A stretch of DNA of 64,000 nucleotides from positions 48,896 to 112,895 of the forward strand of contig JADGDL010000002.1 in the NCBI GenBank assembly GCA_016744875.1, written 5' to 3'. The position numbers were made by a program, and so were the translations under genes. Positions 46,597-55,945 of the stretch are shown here, piece by piece (the first letter of the stretch is position 1; every line of letters starts with the position of its first letter). This DNA comes from Sulfurovum sp. GTDB lineage: Bacteria > Campylobacterota > Campylobacteria > Campylobacterales > Sulfurovaceae. The notes below the pieces were generated by a model. That model was not told the origin of the DNA and made no database searches. It worked only from the letters and a program-made list of their open reading frames with translations.

Positions 46597-47285
46597 TAGA
46601 GACTTTACAAAGCATGGATTTTACACCCTTCATACTCTCATTTAAACTGGCTGGCATGACAACACTTATTTTATTTATACTCTCTGTACCTCTGGCATGG
46701 TATCTTTCTCAAACACGTTCAAAAGCTAAACCTGTTTTAGAAGCATTTACAGCACTTCCCATAGTCCTGCCACCTTCTGTTATAGGGTTTTATCTACTTG
46801 TAGCACTTTCTCAAAATTCTCCTTTAGGTCAATTCTTTGATGAGTATTTGGGGGTAAAATTGGTCTTTTCTTTTACCGGGCTGGTTGTTGCAAGTTGTTT
46901 TTATTCTTTACCTTTTATGGTTCAGCCCTTGCAGAGTGGTTTTGAATCACTCAATAAACATATGATAGAAGCATCATACCTAGCAGGAAAAAGTGAGTTT
47001 CAAACTGTTTTTAAAGTGGCACTTCCAAATATTAAGCCGGCACTTTTTACAGCACTGATAATCACCTTTGCACATACTGTAGGGGAGTTCGGCGTAGTCT
47101 TAATGGTAGGTGGAAGTATTCCGGGTGAAACAAAAGTCGCTTCTGTAGCTATCTATGAAATGGTTGAAGTGCTGGAATATGGTAAAGCACATATATACAG
47201 TGGTATCATGCTTTTAATGAGCTTTGTGACTTTACTTGCTGTGTATATTTTTAACCATAAACAAAACAGAAAGTTTGGTCTGTAA
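46593..47285 (+). CDS. modB: molybdate ABC transporter permease
   Basis: A 230-residue inner-membrane permease with five or six helices. The EAA loop that contacts ModC is [19 protein letters not shown], and the segment [20 protein letters not shown] is the ModB hallmark. It overlaps modA (ATGA) and abuts modC directly, consistent with coupled translation. Confidence 0.95.
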   Translation: MIETLQSMDFTPFILSFKLAGMTTLILFILSVPLAWYLSQTRSKAKPVLEAFTALPIVLPPSVIGFYLLVALSQNSPLGQFFDEYLGVKLVFSFTGLVVASCFYSLPFMVQPLQSGFESLNKHMIEASYLAGKSEFQTVFKVALPNIKPALFTALIITFAHTVGEFGVVLMVGGSIPGETKVASVAIYEMVEVLEYGKAHIYSGIMLLMSFVTLLAVYIFNHKQNRKFGL

Positions 47286-47972
47286 ATGATAAAGATAAAC
47301 ATACAAAAAGCATTGCATGGAAGTTCTGGTGATATGATGCTTACAGTAGATCTAAATGTTAAAGAGGGTGAATTTATTGCATTGATGGGTGAGAGTGGTT
47401 CTGGTAAAACCACTCTGCTTAGAGTCTTAGCAGGACTTGAAAAAGCTGAGGGTGAGATATATGTTGAAGATACAGTCTGGTTGGGAGATAAAAAGAGACT
47501 CCCCCCGCAACAAAGAGAGATCGGATTTATCTTTCAAGACTATGCGCTTTTTGAAAATATGACCGTAGAAGAGAATCTTCTTTTTGTAAATGAAGACAAC
47601 GATCTAGCTTCCAAGCTACTTGAAATGACAGAGCTTACAACACTTTCTAAACGTAATGTACAGGGACTCAGCGGTGGTCAGAAGCAAAGAGTAAGTCTTT
47701 GTAGAGCTATGATGAAAAAACCAAAACTTCTACTTATGGATGAACCTCTCTCAGCACTAGACTCTGCCATGAGATCTAAACTCGAGGAGGAGATACTTAA
47801 GCTCCATAAAACATTTGGAACTACTACTATCATGGTAAGTCATGATACTAGTGCTTCTTACCATCTAGCAGATCGTATAGTGGTAATGAATGAAGGTTTG
47901 ATAGTTGGAGATGGTGGCCCCGATGATCTACTTAAAGAGACTTCCCAGATTTCTTATACATTGTCTATATAA
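47286..47972 (+). CDS. modC: molybdate ABC transporter ATPase, short form
   Basis: A 228-residue ATPase: Walker A GESGSGKTTLL (about residue 36), Q-loop FIFQDYALFENM, signature LSGGQKQRVSL, Walker B LLLMDEPLSALD and switch His in VSHDT. Many ModC proteins have about 350 residues because of a C-terminal TOBE domain; here the protein ends after the nucleotide-binding domain. Molybdate sensing by the transporter would therefore rest only on ModE. It starts on the base after modB. Confidence 0.92.
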   Translation: MIKINIQKALHGSSGDMMLTVDLNVKEGEFIALMGESGSGKTTLLRVLAGLEKAEGEIYVEDTVWLGDKKRLPPQQREIGFIFQDYALFENMTVEENLLFVNEDNDLASKLLEMTELTTLSKRNVQGLSGGQKQRVSLCRAMMKKPKLLLMDEPLSALDSAMRSKLEEEILKLHKTFGTTTIMVSHDTSASYHLADRIVVMNEGLIVGDGGPDDLLKETSQISYTLSI

Positions 47973-47979
47973 AAGGCCT

Positions 47980-49800
47980 TTAATCTTCTTTTTCATTATA
48001 AAGTGACATAGATGGGAAAGCAAATTCCAGATCATTCTTTTCTAGAATATCCATGATCTTATACATCACATCTTCTTTTGTTGCCAACCATTCCTGCCAG
48101 ACTGTTTTTTTACTGAAACAGTAGACTAAAATATTAATGCTAGAATCAGAGAATTCATCAAGGTAAACTAAAAGTGTTCTTTTAATGCCAAGTTCATCCT
48201 CTTCAGACACAAGTTTAGCACTTTTTTTTGCACGAGAATCTTTATATCTTGTTTCATTTGAAGCGATATCTTGATGTGTGAGAAGCATCTCTCTAATCTC
48301 TTTGATAGCTTGATGTAAATTATCTGGGGTTGAGTCATATTTTACACCTATAGACATCTTTATACGCCTACCTAAGGTTCGCTTGTTCCAATTTTTGACA
48401 TCTTTGGTAGCAATGATGCCATTGGGGATGGAGATCAGTGCATTATCAAAGGTACGTAAGGTGGTAACACGAAGTCCTATCTCCACGACATTACCCTGTT
48501 TGTCATCTACCACTATCCAGTCTCCTTGTGAGTAAGTGTCACTCATTAAAATTGAGATAGTCCCTAAGAAATTGGAAAGTGTTTCTCTTGCAGCAAAAGC
48601 AACGGCAAAACCACCGATACCAAGACCTGAGAGTACTGTCGTAAGGTTAGCTCCTGCAAAATGCAAGACAAGAAGTAAGCCTACGATCATAATTATAAAA
48701 TTAATGATCTTGATGGTTACATTGACCATTTCACTTTTTATCTTCTTGTCTGAGCGTTGAATGTCATTGATCTGAATACTTGCAATTGAGTTGAGTATAC
48801 GGTAGATAATATAGGAGAAAAATATACTGTATGCAATGTTGAAGATCTTGCTAAAGAGTTCAATATGATTAAAATCATGGTAGATATACATGATAAGTTC
48901 AATGTTTAAAATTATGAGAATATAATTTATGGGTCTACGAATTTCATTGATGATATCTTTACTGTATTTGCTTAGAAGGTTTATCTTTAATAGGAAAAAC
49001 TCTATACCTCTAAACAAGAGTGTACGTATCAAATATATAAAAACAGTGATAAATACAAATAATATGAATTTTACTATACTTAATTGATATGCCTCAAGTA
49101 ATACATTTAACTCATGTCCCAATGCAGTATTATCAAGGTATAGTGCTATTTCGAGAATACCATAATTCTTATATTTATTGAGGCGAAAGATACGGTTTTT
49201 ATAGAGTGCTAAATAGTTCAATATATCAGCATTAATCTCAAGAACAGCACCATAATCTTTTATGTTTTTTTGTGCATTTTTTATGATACGGTGATCTGAT
49301 TTTATTTCTAGTATTTCTGAATAGTCTTCCTTAGTAAGGTTATCTATCTCAGTTTGATTTTTTATGAACTGCTTGGTCATCTTATCATCTAGTGCTTTCA
49401 TGTTATAATGATTCATTGAACGGAAAATACTTGTTATCATATGGTTTTGAGAGCGAATGATCTTATAGGATTTTATGAGTACTTCATCACGAATTACTGC
49501 ATATTTATTTCCTTGTCTTTTATTGTATTTTATATGCTTTTCAAGTATATATATATCTTCAGTATAAAGTTCATTATTTTTTAAAAGACTTTTTTTATTA
49601 CGAAGTAAATTCTCAAGTGCAAGTACATAAAGTCGCCTTTCTTCCTCAGCGATCTTCTGTATTTTTTCTTTTGAGGAATTATTTTCTTCCCTTTGGTGAA
49701 TAAGTTCAATTTGCTTTTCTACAAAAGGTGTAAATCCTGCCTTTAGAGGAGTTAATAAAAGTTGAAATAAGATGAGAAATAAAATTAATTTTTTGATAAT
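47980..49800 (-). CDS. MscS-family mechanosensitive channel, apparent ATT/ATC start
   Basis: A 606-residue protein if read from ATT at 49800 (or ATC at 49797). The extra 120 codons before the first ATG (49440) are open and encode a clean signal peptide (KKLILFLILFQLLLTPLKAG) and a charged periplasmic coiled coil with EEERRLYVLALENLLRN. The ATG start would cut this off. An in-frame TAG at 49807-49809 and an AGGGG just upstream leave only ATT or ATC as starts. The remainder is MscS: membrane helices, the pore helix TVLSGLGIGGFAVAFAARET and the beta domain (QGDWIVVDDKQGNVVEIGLR, RTFDNALISIPNG). It should release solutes on hypo-osmotic shock. Confidence 0.83.
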   Translation of the reverse strand: MIKKLILFLILFQLLLTPLKAGFTPFVEKQIELIHQREENNSSKEKIQKIAEEERRLYVLALENLLRNKKSLLKNNELYTEDIYILEKHIKYNKRQGNKYAVIRDEVLIKSYKIIRSQNHMITSIFRSMNHYNMKALDDKMTKQFIKNQTEIDNLTKEDYSEILEIKSDHRIIKNAQKNIKDYGAVLEINADILNYLALYKNRIFRLNKYKNYGILEIALYLDNTALGHELNVLLEAYQLSIVKFILFVFITVFIYLIRTLLFRGIEFFLLKINLLSKYSKDIINEIRRPINYILIILNIELIMYIYHDFNHIELFSKIFNIAYSIFFSYIIYRILNSIASIQINDIQRSDKKIKSEMVNVTIKIINFIIMIVGLLLVLHFAGANLTTVLSGLGIGGFAVAFAARETLSNFLGTISILMSDTYSQGDWIVVDDKQGNVVEIGLRVTTLRTFDNALISIPNGIIATKDVKNWNKRTLGRRIKMSIGVKYDSTPDNLHQAIKEIREMLLTHQDIASNETRYKDSRAKKSAKLVSEEDELGIKRTLLVYLDEFSDSSINILVYCFSKKTVWQEWLATKEDVMYKIMDILEKNDLEFAFPSMSLYNEKED

Positions 49801-49918
49801 AGACCCCTAAAATTTTTATGCTGTTTAATTATAACAAAAGCCCCTAAATAAGTTTAAAACCTTCTGAGAATATATAACTATTTAGTTAAAATACATTAAA
49901 TGATTTAAAGGATGTAAT

Positions 49919-50422
49919 ATGCTATGTGATTTATGTGGAAGTGAAGAAGGCTTAACAGAATATAAGGTTATACCAAAAGATGAGACTATAACTATCTGTT
50001 CTACCTGTACAGCAAGTATAGAGGAACCAACTAGCAATGAAAAACACTGGAACTGTCTTCATGACAGTATGTGGAGTACAGAGCCTGCTGTGCAGGTCAT
50101 GGTATTTAGACTGTTTACAAAACTTGGAGCACAAGACCAACTAGACATGATGTATCTGGAAGATGATGTAAAAGCATGGGCCCAAGAAGGCTTGGACGCT
50201 GAAAATGTAGAACCAACTCGTGACAGTAATGGGACTATCTTGGTTGAAGGAGATTCTGTAAGTATCATCAAAGATCTTCCTGTAAAAGGTGCAGGATTTA
50301 CAGCAAAGCAGGGTACAACTGTAAAGAATATCCGCATGGCTCCAGGTGATCCAACGCATATACAGGGACGTGTAAACGGTACTATGATCTTTATTATTTC
50401 GGCATTTTTGAAAAAGTTATAA
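49919..50422 (+). CDS. PhnA/YjdM family protein
   Basis: A 167-residue protein with an N-terminal zinc ribbon (LCDLCGSEEGL, ICSTCTA) and a C-terminal PhnA domain (GTILVEGDSVSIIKDLPVKG, IRMAPGDPTHIQGRVNG). The name PhnA in databases reflects an old confusion with phosphonoacetate hydrolase; the real role is not known. It is longer than E. coli YjdM (about 111 residues) by a middle helical segment. It lies alone, 81 bases before the FIST protein. Confidence 0.85.
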   Translation: MLCDLCGSEEGLTEYKVIPKDETITICSTCTASIEEPTSNEKHWNCLHDSMWSTEPAVQVMVFRLFTKLGAQDQLDMMYLEDDVKAWAQEGLDAENVEPTRDSNGTILVEGDSVSIIKDLPVKGAGFTAKQGTTVKNIRMAPGDPTHIQGRVNGTMIFIISAFLKKL

Positions 50423-50503
50423 TTTTATTTTTGTTTGATATCTATAATGAAAATATGAAGTATACTTTAGTATAATTTATATAAATAGACATAGGGAGAG
50501 AAG

Positions 50504-53500
50504 TTGAAAAGTATCAATACGTATTATATTGATAAAGAGCACCTGAGATTATTTATATTTGATGAAAATATCTCTAATTCCTCTTCTCTTTTAATACAAG
50601 TTTTTTCTTCTATAAATGATGAAACCTTTATATCTACACTCGTTTCAGAGTTAACTCATATACTTCCCGATGCAGTGATCATTGGAAGTACAACGGATGG
50701 TGAGATCATGAACGGTAAGGTCTCATCGGGAAAAGTTGTTTTAAGTTTTACAGAATTTGAACATACTACACTTAAAGCAGCATACAGTGAACATCAAATC
50801 AATGGCTACTTCAGTGGTCAATATCTGGCAAATGAATTAATAGAAGATGATACCAAACTACTTATTGCATTTGTAGATGGTTTGCATACTAATGGAGAAG
50901 AGTTTCTAAAAGGTGTTAATGATGTAAAGAATGACATCATTATTGCAGGTGGGCATGCAGGAGATAATAGCCAATTTATAGAGACAATGGTTTTTACTAA
51001 AGATAAAATCTTATTTGATGGCGCAGTAGCTGTTAGTTTAACTAGCAAACATTTACATGTACATACGGACTATAGTTTTAACTGGTATCCTCTTGGTAAT
51101 GAACTCACTATCACTAAAGCGTTAGGTAATCGTGTCTATACGATTGACGGGAAAAGTGCTGTAGAGACATATGCCCATTATCTTGGAAAAGATATAGCAA
51201 ATGGTTTACCTGGTATAGGAATTGAATTTCCTCTGATCGTTAACCGTAATGGTTCAGATGTTTCACGAGCAGCCATTGGAAAAGAGGATGATGGATCAAT
51301 CATTGTAGGAGGTAATCTGTACACCGGAGAAAAAGTACGGATAGGTTATGGTGATACAAAAGAAATTGTAGAGAAATCAAAAAAAATTGTAGAGTCTACT
51401 TCTAAAAAACCTTCTGAGGCGATCTTTATCTATTCGTGTTCTACACGTAAATATTTTTTGGGTGAGGAGGTGGAATCTGAAACGATCCCTCTACAAGCTA
51501 TTTCTCCTGTATCTGGATTTTTTACCTATGGAGAATTTTTTACCTCAGATAAAAAGGAATTGTTAAACCAAACGATGACTTTAGTGTCATTAAGTGAAAG
51601 TGAAACCTTTATTGAAAGAAGCAAGAATACGAAAGAGGATTTAATTGATATAAATAGAGCTTCTATCGGGGCATTAACACATCTTATCAACATGTCAAGT
51701 GAAGAAATAGAAAAAAGTCATCAATTAAATAAAGTACTCCAAGAGCGTATGGAATTGGCACTTATAGGAAGTAATGATGGAGTTTGGGATTGGAATATGA
51801 TTACTAATTCTGTCTACTTTTCTCCTCGCTGGAAAGAGATGCTTGGATATCGTGATGATGAACTTCCTAATGTATTGTCAACCTGGTCGGATTTTCTACA
51901 TCCTGATGACATAGATAGAGCCTGGGAAGACGCAAATAAAAATATCAATAAAGAAACGGAGTATTATGAAAGTATATATCGTTTAAAACATAAAGATGGT
52001 CATTGGGTATGGATACTAGATCGTGGGAAAGCTTTATTTGATGAAAGTGGCAAAGCATTTCGTATGATCGGTACCCATACTGATTTTACAAAAGAAAAGG
52101 AGAATCAACTTAAACTTGAAGCCCAATCTAACATTATTGAGAAACTTAAAGAGCGTCAGGAGTTGGCTCTTGTTGGAAGCAAAACAACTGTTCTCGATTG
52201 GGATTTTACTGATAACAGTATGTATATATCACCTAGTTGGAAAGAGATGCTAGGGTTTCATGATCAAGAATTACCAAACAGAGCTTCCTCATGGTCTCAA
52301 AGAGCACATCCTGAAGATAGAAAAATTATTCTAAAAATGATTAGGGCACATCAAGAACAGCAAAGAAAGAATTTTGAATTTCACCACCGCATTAAACATA
52401 AGGATGGACATTGGGTTTGGGTCTTGGGTCGCGCACAGATCTTCTATGATAAAAATGGTAAGAAAGTACGTATGATCGGTACCCATACCGATATCACAGA
52501 AGAAAAAGAGTTGCAACTTAAATACTCTCATCATTCTCAAATGATCGATCAAATGCATGAAGCAGTCAATACGACTGATCTGACGGGGATTGTGACAAGC
52601 TGGAATAAAGGATCTGAATTAACTTATGGATATAAAGCTGAAGAAGTTATTGGAAAACATATTTCGTTCCTTTACAGCTCTAATTTAGATGAAGAATTAT
52701 CAGCTGAATTAGCAAAAGTTACACCTTCTCTCAAGGAAAAAGGTGAATATCGTAATACTTTACCTTTTGTAAAAAAATCTGGGGAAACTGTACTGATAAG
52801 TCTTTCTCTTTCTTTTCTAAGAGATGAGATGGGGAATCCTCTGGAAATCGTAGCATATGGACAGGATGTGACTGAGCGTAAAAAAGCTGAAGATGCATTG
52901 ATTGAACAAAAGAATATTTTACGCCATCAAGCTTTGCATGATGACCTCACTGGATTACCAAATAGAATATTATTTAAAGATAGACTGGCACATGGAATAA
53001 AAACTGCAGAACGCCATGCAACAGGTTTAGCGGTCTTTTTTATAGACCTTGATAAATTTAAACAGATAAATGATTCACTGGGGCATGATGTGGGTGATAG
53101 TGTTTTAAATTCAGTATCTAAACGTCTTAAGAATGTGATACGAAAAGAAGATACATTGGCACGTCTTGGAGGTGATGAATTTACAGTCATTATGTATGAT
53201 CTGGAAAAGCCTGAAGATGCAGAAGTATTGGCAAAAAAAATTCTTAAAACGTTGTCAGAACCACTCCATGTAAATTCACATATTCTCTATGTAACGGGGA
53301 GTATTGGTATTAGTCTTTATCCGGAAAATTCAGATGATTCTGAGGCTCTACTCAAATATGCTGACACCGCAATGTACAAGGCAAAAGAAGAAGGTCACAA
53401 TACTTTCAAGTTTTATTCTTATAGCATGACAAAATATGCTTTAGATAAAATGAAAATGAGAACGTCTTTACAGCAGGCAATCGATAATAAAGAATTTATT

Positions 53501-54220
53501 TTACATTATCAACCTCAGATCAATACAATGACAAAAAAACTTTTAGGTGTTGAAGTATTGGTACGTTGGGAACATCCTACGAGGGGATTACTTTATCCTG
53601 ACATATTTATTCCTTTTGCGGAAGAAACCGGTATGATCATCGAAATTGACAGATGGGTTATGAAAACGGCTATGAAACAAGTTTCCAAATGGTATAAAGC
53701 AGGATTGACCCCTGGTGTACTTGCAACAAATCTTTCCATAAAGCAATTAGAGTGTGGTGATTTCCTTAAAAAGCTACAAAAACGTCTTGAAAAATATAAT
53801 TTTGATCCGCAATGGCTGGAACTTGAGATAACAGAGGGACAGATGATGAAAAAACCAGAAGATGTCATCAAAAAACTGAATCAGATAAATGATCTTGGCG
53901 TAAATATTTCTATTGATGATTTTGGTACGGGATATTCTTCATTGTTGCTTTTAAAACGGCTTCCTATTAACAGACTTAAAATTGACCGTTCATTTGTGGC
54001 AGATATACCAGATGATGAAGAAGATGTTGCCATCATTAAAGCAATCATTGCTCTTGCAAAAAGTCTTAAACTTGACCTCATTGCTGAAGGTGTTGAAATT
54101 GAACAACAAAAAAACTTTTTAATTGATAATGGTTGTTTCAATGTACAAGGACACTATTACAGTCATCCTATATCAGCAGAAGAGATGGAAATAATATTGT
54201 TGAATCATCATACATGGTGA
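50504..54220 (+). CDS. FIST-PAS-PAS-PAS-GGDEF-EAL c-di-GMP protein
   Basis: A 1238-residue cytoplasmic signalling protein. A FIST sensor covers about residues 15-385 (VIIGSTTDGEIMNG, TYGEFFTSDKKE). PAS domains start near residues 414, 552 and 684; the first two are similar to each other (ELALIGSNDGVWDWN, ELALVGSKTTVLDWD). The GGDEF domain has an intact RLGGDEF and an RxxD product site (RKED). The EAL domain has EVLVRW, LEITEGQ, IDDFGTGYSS and AEGVE, so both cyclase and phosphodiesterase could be active. FIST domains are thought to bind small ligands such as amino acids. Start is a TTG behind AGGGAGAG. Confidence 0.93.
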   Translation: MKSINTYYIDKEHLRLFIFDENISNSSSLLIQVFSSINDETFISTLVSELTHILPDAVIIGSTTDGEIMNGKVSSGKVVLSFTEFEHTTLKAAYSEHQINGYFSGQYLANELIEDDTKLLIAFVDGLHTNGEEFLKGVNDVKNDIIIAGGHAGDNSQFIETMVFTKDKILFDGAVAVSLTSKHLHVHTDYSFNWYPLGNELTITKALGNRVYTIDGKSAVETYAHYLGKDIANGLPGIGIEFPLIVNRNGSDVSRAAIGKEDDGSIIVGGNLYTGEKVRIGYGDTKEIVEKSKKIVESTSKKPSEAIFIYSCSTRKYFLGEEVESETIPLQAISPVSGFFTYGEFFTSDKKELLNQTMTLVSLSESETFIERSKNTKEDLIDINRASIGALTHLINMSSEEIEKSHQLNKVLQERMELALIGSNDGVWDWNMITNSVYFSPRWKEMLGYRDDELPNVLSTWSDFLHPDDIDRAWEDANKNINKETEYYESIYRLKHKDGHWVWILDRGKALFDESGKAFRMIGTHTDFTKEKENQLKLEAQSNIIEKLKERQELALVGSKTTVLDWDFTDNSMYISPSWKEMLGFHDQELPNRASSWSQRAHPEDRKIILKMIRAHQEQQRKNFEFHHRIKHKDGHWVWVLGRAQIFYDKNGKKVRMIGTHTDITEEKELQLKYSHHSQMIDQMHEAVNTTDLTGIVTSWNKGSELTYGYKAEEVIGKHISFLYSSNLDEELSAELAKVTPSLKEKGEYRNTLPFVKKSGETVLISLSLSFLRDEMGNPLEIVAYGQDVTERKKAEDALIEQKNILRHQALHDDLTGLPNRILFKDRLAHGIKTAERHATGLAVFFIDLDKFKQINDSLGHDVGDSVLNSVSKRLKNVIRKEDTLARLGGDEFTVIMYDLEKPEDAEVLAKKILKTLSEPLHVNSHILYVTGSIGISLYPENSDDSEALLKYADTAMYKAKEEGHNTFKFYSYSMTKYALDKMKMRTSLQQAIDNKEFILHYQPQINTMTKKLLGVEVLVRWEHPTRGLLYPDIFIPFAEETGMIIEIDRWVMKTAMKQVSKWYKAGLTPGVLATNLSIKQLECGDFLKKLQKRLEKYNFDPQWLELEITEGQMMKKPEDVIKKLNQINDLGVNISIDDFGTGYSSLLLLKRLPINRLKIDRSFVADIPDDEEDVAIIKAIIALAKSLKLDLIAEGVEIEQQKNFLIDNGCFNVQGHYYSHPISAEEMEIILLNHHTW

Positions 54221-54226
54221 GTTTAT

Positions 54227-54478
54227 TTAAACTAGATCATTCTTTACTTTTCTACCTAATTTTCGTTTAACGTGGTTATCTGCCCTTACTAGAGCCCTGG
54301 AAGAATACCATACGATGGCAATCCATATAGGTGCAGCTATCAATGTACCAAGCAAAGCCGAATCTGCTACGTTATGTACTGTTACCCCTATCACTACCAA
54401 TGAACCTATAATAGCAAGAAAGGTCATAAACGAATAAAGCACCTTCCATAGATAAAATAATATGTTTTGTTTTGTCAT
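54227..54478 (-). CDS. small membrane protein (83 aa)
   Basis: An 83-residue protein with two membrane helices (about 12-33 and 39-58: MTFLAIIGSLVVIGVTV and LLGTLIAAPIWIAIVWY) and a strongly basic tail (HVKRKLGRKVKND). I know no family. An AAAAGGAAT ribosome site precedes the ATG, so expression is likely. It converges on the FIST protein gene. Confidence 0.65.
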   Translation of the reverse strand: MTKQNILFYLWKVLYSFMTFLAIIGSLVVIGVTVHNVADSALLGTLIAAPIWIAIVWYSSRALVRADNHVKRKLGRKVKNDLV

Positions 54479-54679
54479 TCTTATTCCTTTTTTATTGAGT
54501 GAAGTATATCAAAAATTATATATAATATTTTCGTGTATTGTAAATATTTCACAAAAAGTTTTATATATACAGATTATTTTACTAATACCTGTTTATATAT
54601 TTAAATATACGTAACATATGCCAGATTTAGCTAAATAACTTGTATTGTGAAACAAAATAAAAAACTGTTATAATAATTT

Positions 54680-55945
54680 ATGATGAAATTAATTTTTGTA
54701 TTATTATCAGTATCATATGTATATAGTGCGAATTGGTTAATGATACAAGGTACGCAAAAAGCAGCTACAAAAGATCATAATTTATGGGGTTTTGCTCAAT
54801 TAAGATATACCAATAACGGAGGTGATATTTATGAAGTAAAGGGGTTTAATAAAACACCTTTTTCATTAAACACCCCTGAGCTGCAAAGGCAAGAAACATT
54901 TAATCTTTCACGTTTAAGAGTAGGATTGAGAGGAAGATTTGATGATAAGAATAAAATCAACTATTTTATTCTCACCGAGTTTGGTGAAAACGGGGTAACC
55001 AATCCCATAGGCTATAGTCAACATAGTTATTTGACGGACTTATCTGTTACATTCAGATATTTACCGGTCAATATTAGAGTAGGACAGTACAAATATCCAG
55101 GTAGTGAAGAAGGATTTATGGCAAGATTTGCCTCTCCTTTTATACAATTCACAACCCTCAGTAGTCAACTGATGTTGGAGAGATATATCTCTCCAACATC
55201 TGTAAATGGGACTAAATACCTTGGTGTACCATCACACTCTGTAGGAGCATATAGGGATAGTGGTATACAACTTTTTCAAGAAATAAACCTTGACAAAACA
55301 AACTCAATATCTTATGCATATATGTATGGACTTGGTGCGGGTATGCAGATGGATAATGTGAATGGAATGCATCCCACACATTATCTTTATATGGCATATG
55401 AAAAAATACTGGGAGATCTCAAAGGTTATAATACGGAGTCTTTAAAACTTTATGGATGGTACCAAAGGGGAAAAAGGAAACTTTTGGAAGAACTATATGA
55501 CAGAACAAGGTATGGCATAGGTTTAACATATTATGATGGGTTATTAAGAGTTGAAAGTGAATATATATGGGGGAGAGGAATGATCTTTACGGGAGCAAAA
55601 GATACTAGTTCTATCCCTTCAAATAACGTGTGGCAATATGAAATAGAGGCTGATGAGAATAATAAAGCGGATGGTTATTATCTTTCTACAACTTATAAAG
55701 TAAAAACTAATATTGAGGCTATTGCCAGATATGATGAGTATCGTAGAATGCAAAATATCAGTGCAAAGGAGAGAGTCATTAAAAACACTACCATTGGACT
55801 TTCATATAAATTTAAAGGAGTGAACAGAATTGATCTCAACTACACTTTTTCAAAAGCTTACGCTCCACATAATAGCACTGCACAATCCATATTGAACAAT
55901 GCTGGGGATATTGCAAGAATTCAACTTACATGGGTATACAGATGA
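54680..55945 (+). CDS. outer-membrane porin, phosphate-selective (OprO/OprP)-like
   Basis: A 421-residue outer-membrane protein with signal peptide (KLIFVLLSVSYVYSANW). Segments such as RLRVGLRGRFDDKNKINYFI, PVNIRVGQYKYPGSEEG and LERYISPTSVNGT are typical of the phosphate-selective porin family, and the C terminus ends in a strand (RIQLTWVYR) that lacks a final Phe. It overlaps the following GGDEF-EAL gene by four bases, so channel and sensor should be made together. The solute is unknown. Confidence 0.78.
   Translation: MMKLIFVLLSVSYVYSANWLMIQGTQKAATKDHNLWGFAQLRYTNNGGDIYEVKGFNKTPFSLNTPELQRQETFNLSRLRVGLRGRFDDKNKINYFILTEFGENGVTNPIGYSQHSYLTDLSVTFRYLPVNIRVGQYKYPGSEEGFMARFASPFIQFTTLSSQLMLERYISPTSVNGTKYLGVPSHSVGAYRDSGIQLFQEINLDKTNSISYAYMYGLGAGMQMDNVNGMHPTHYLYMAYEKILGDLKGYNTESLKLYGWYQRGKRKLLEELYDRTRYGIGLTYYDGLLRVESEYIWGRGMIFTGAKDTSSIPSNNVWQYEIEADENNKADGYYLSTTYKVKTNIEAIARYDEYRRMQNISAKERVIKNTTIGLSYKFKGVNRIDLNYTFSKAYAPHNSTAQSILNNAGDIARIQLTWVYR

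Noticed and set aside
49919..50422. Phosphonoacetate hydrolase.
   Set aside because: The PhnA label for this family is a known misnomer; no hydrolase motif is present.
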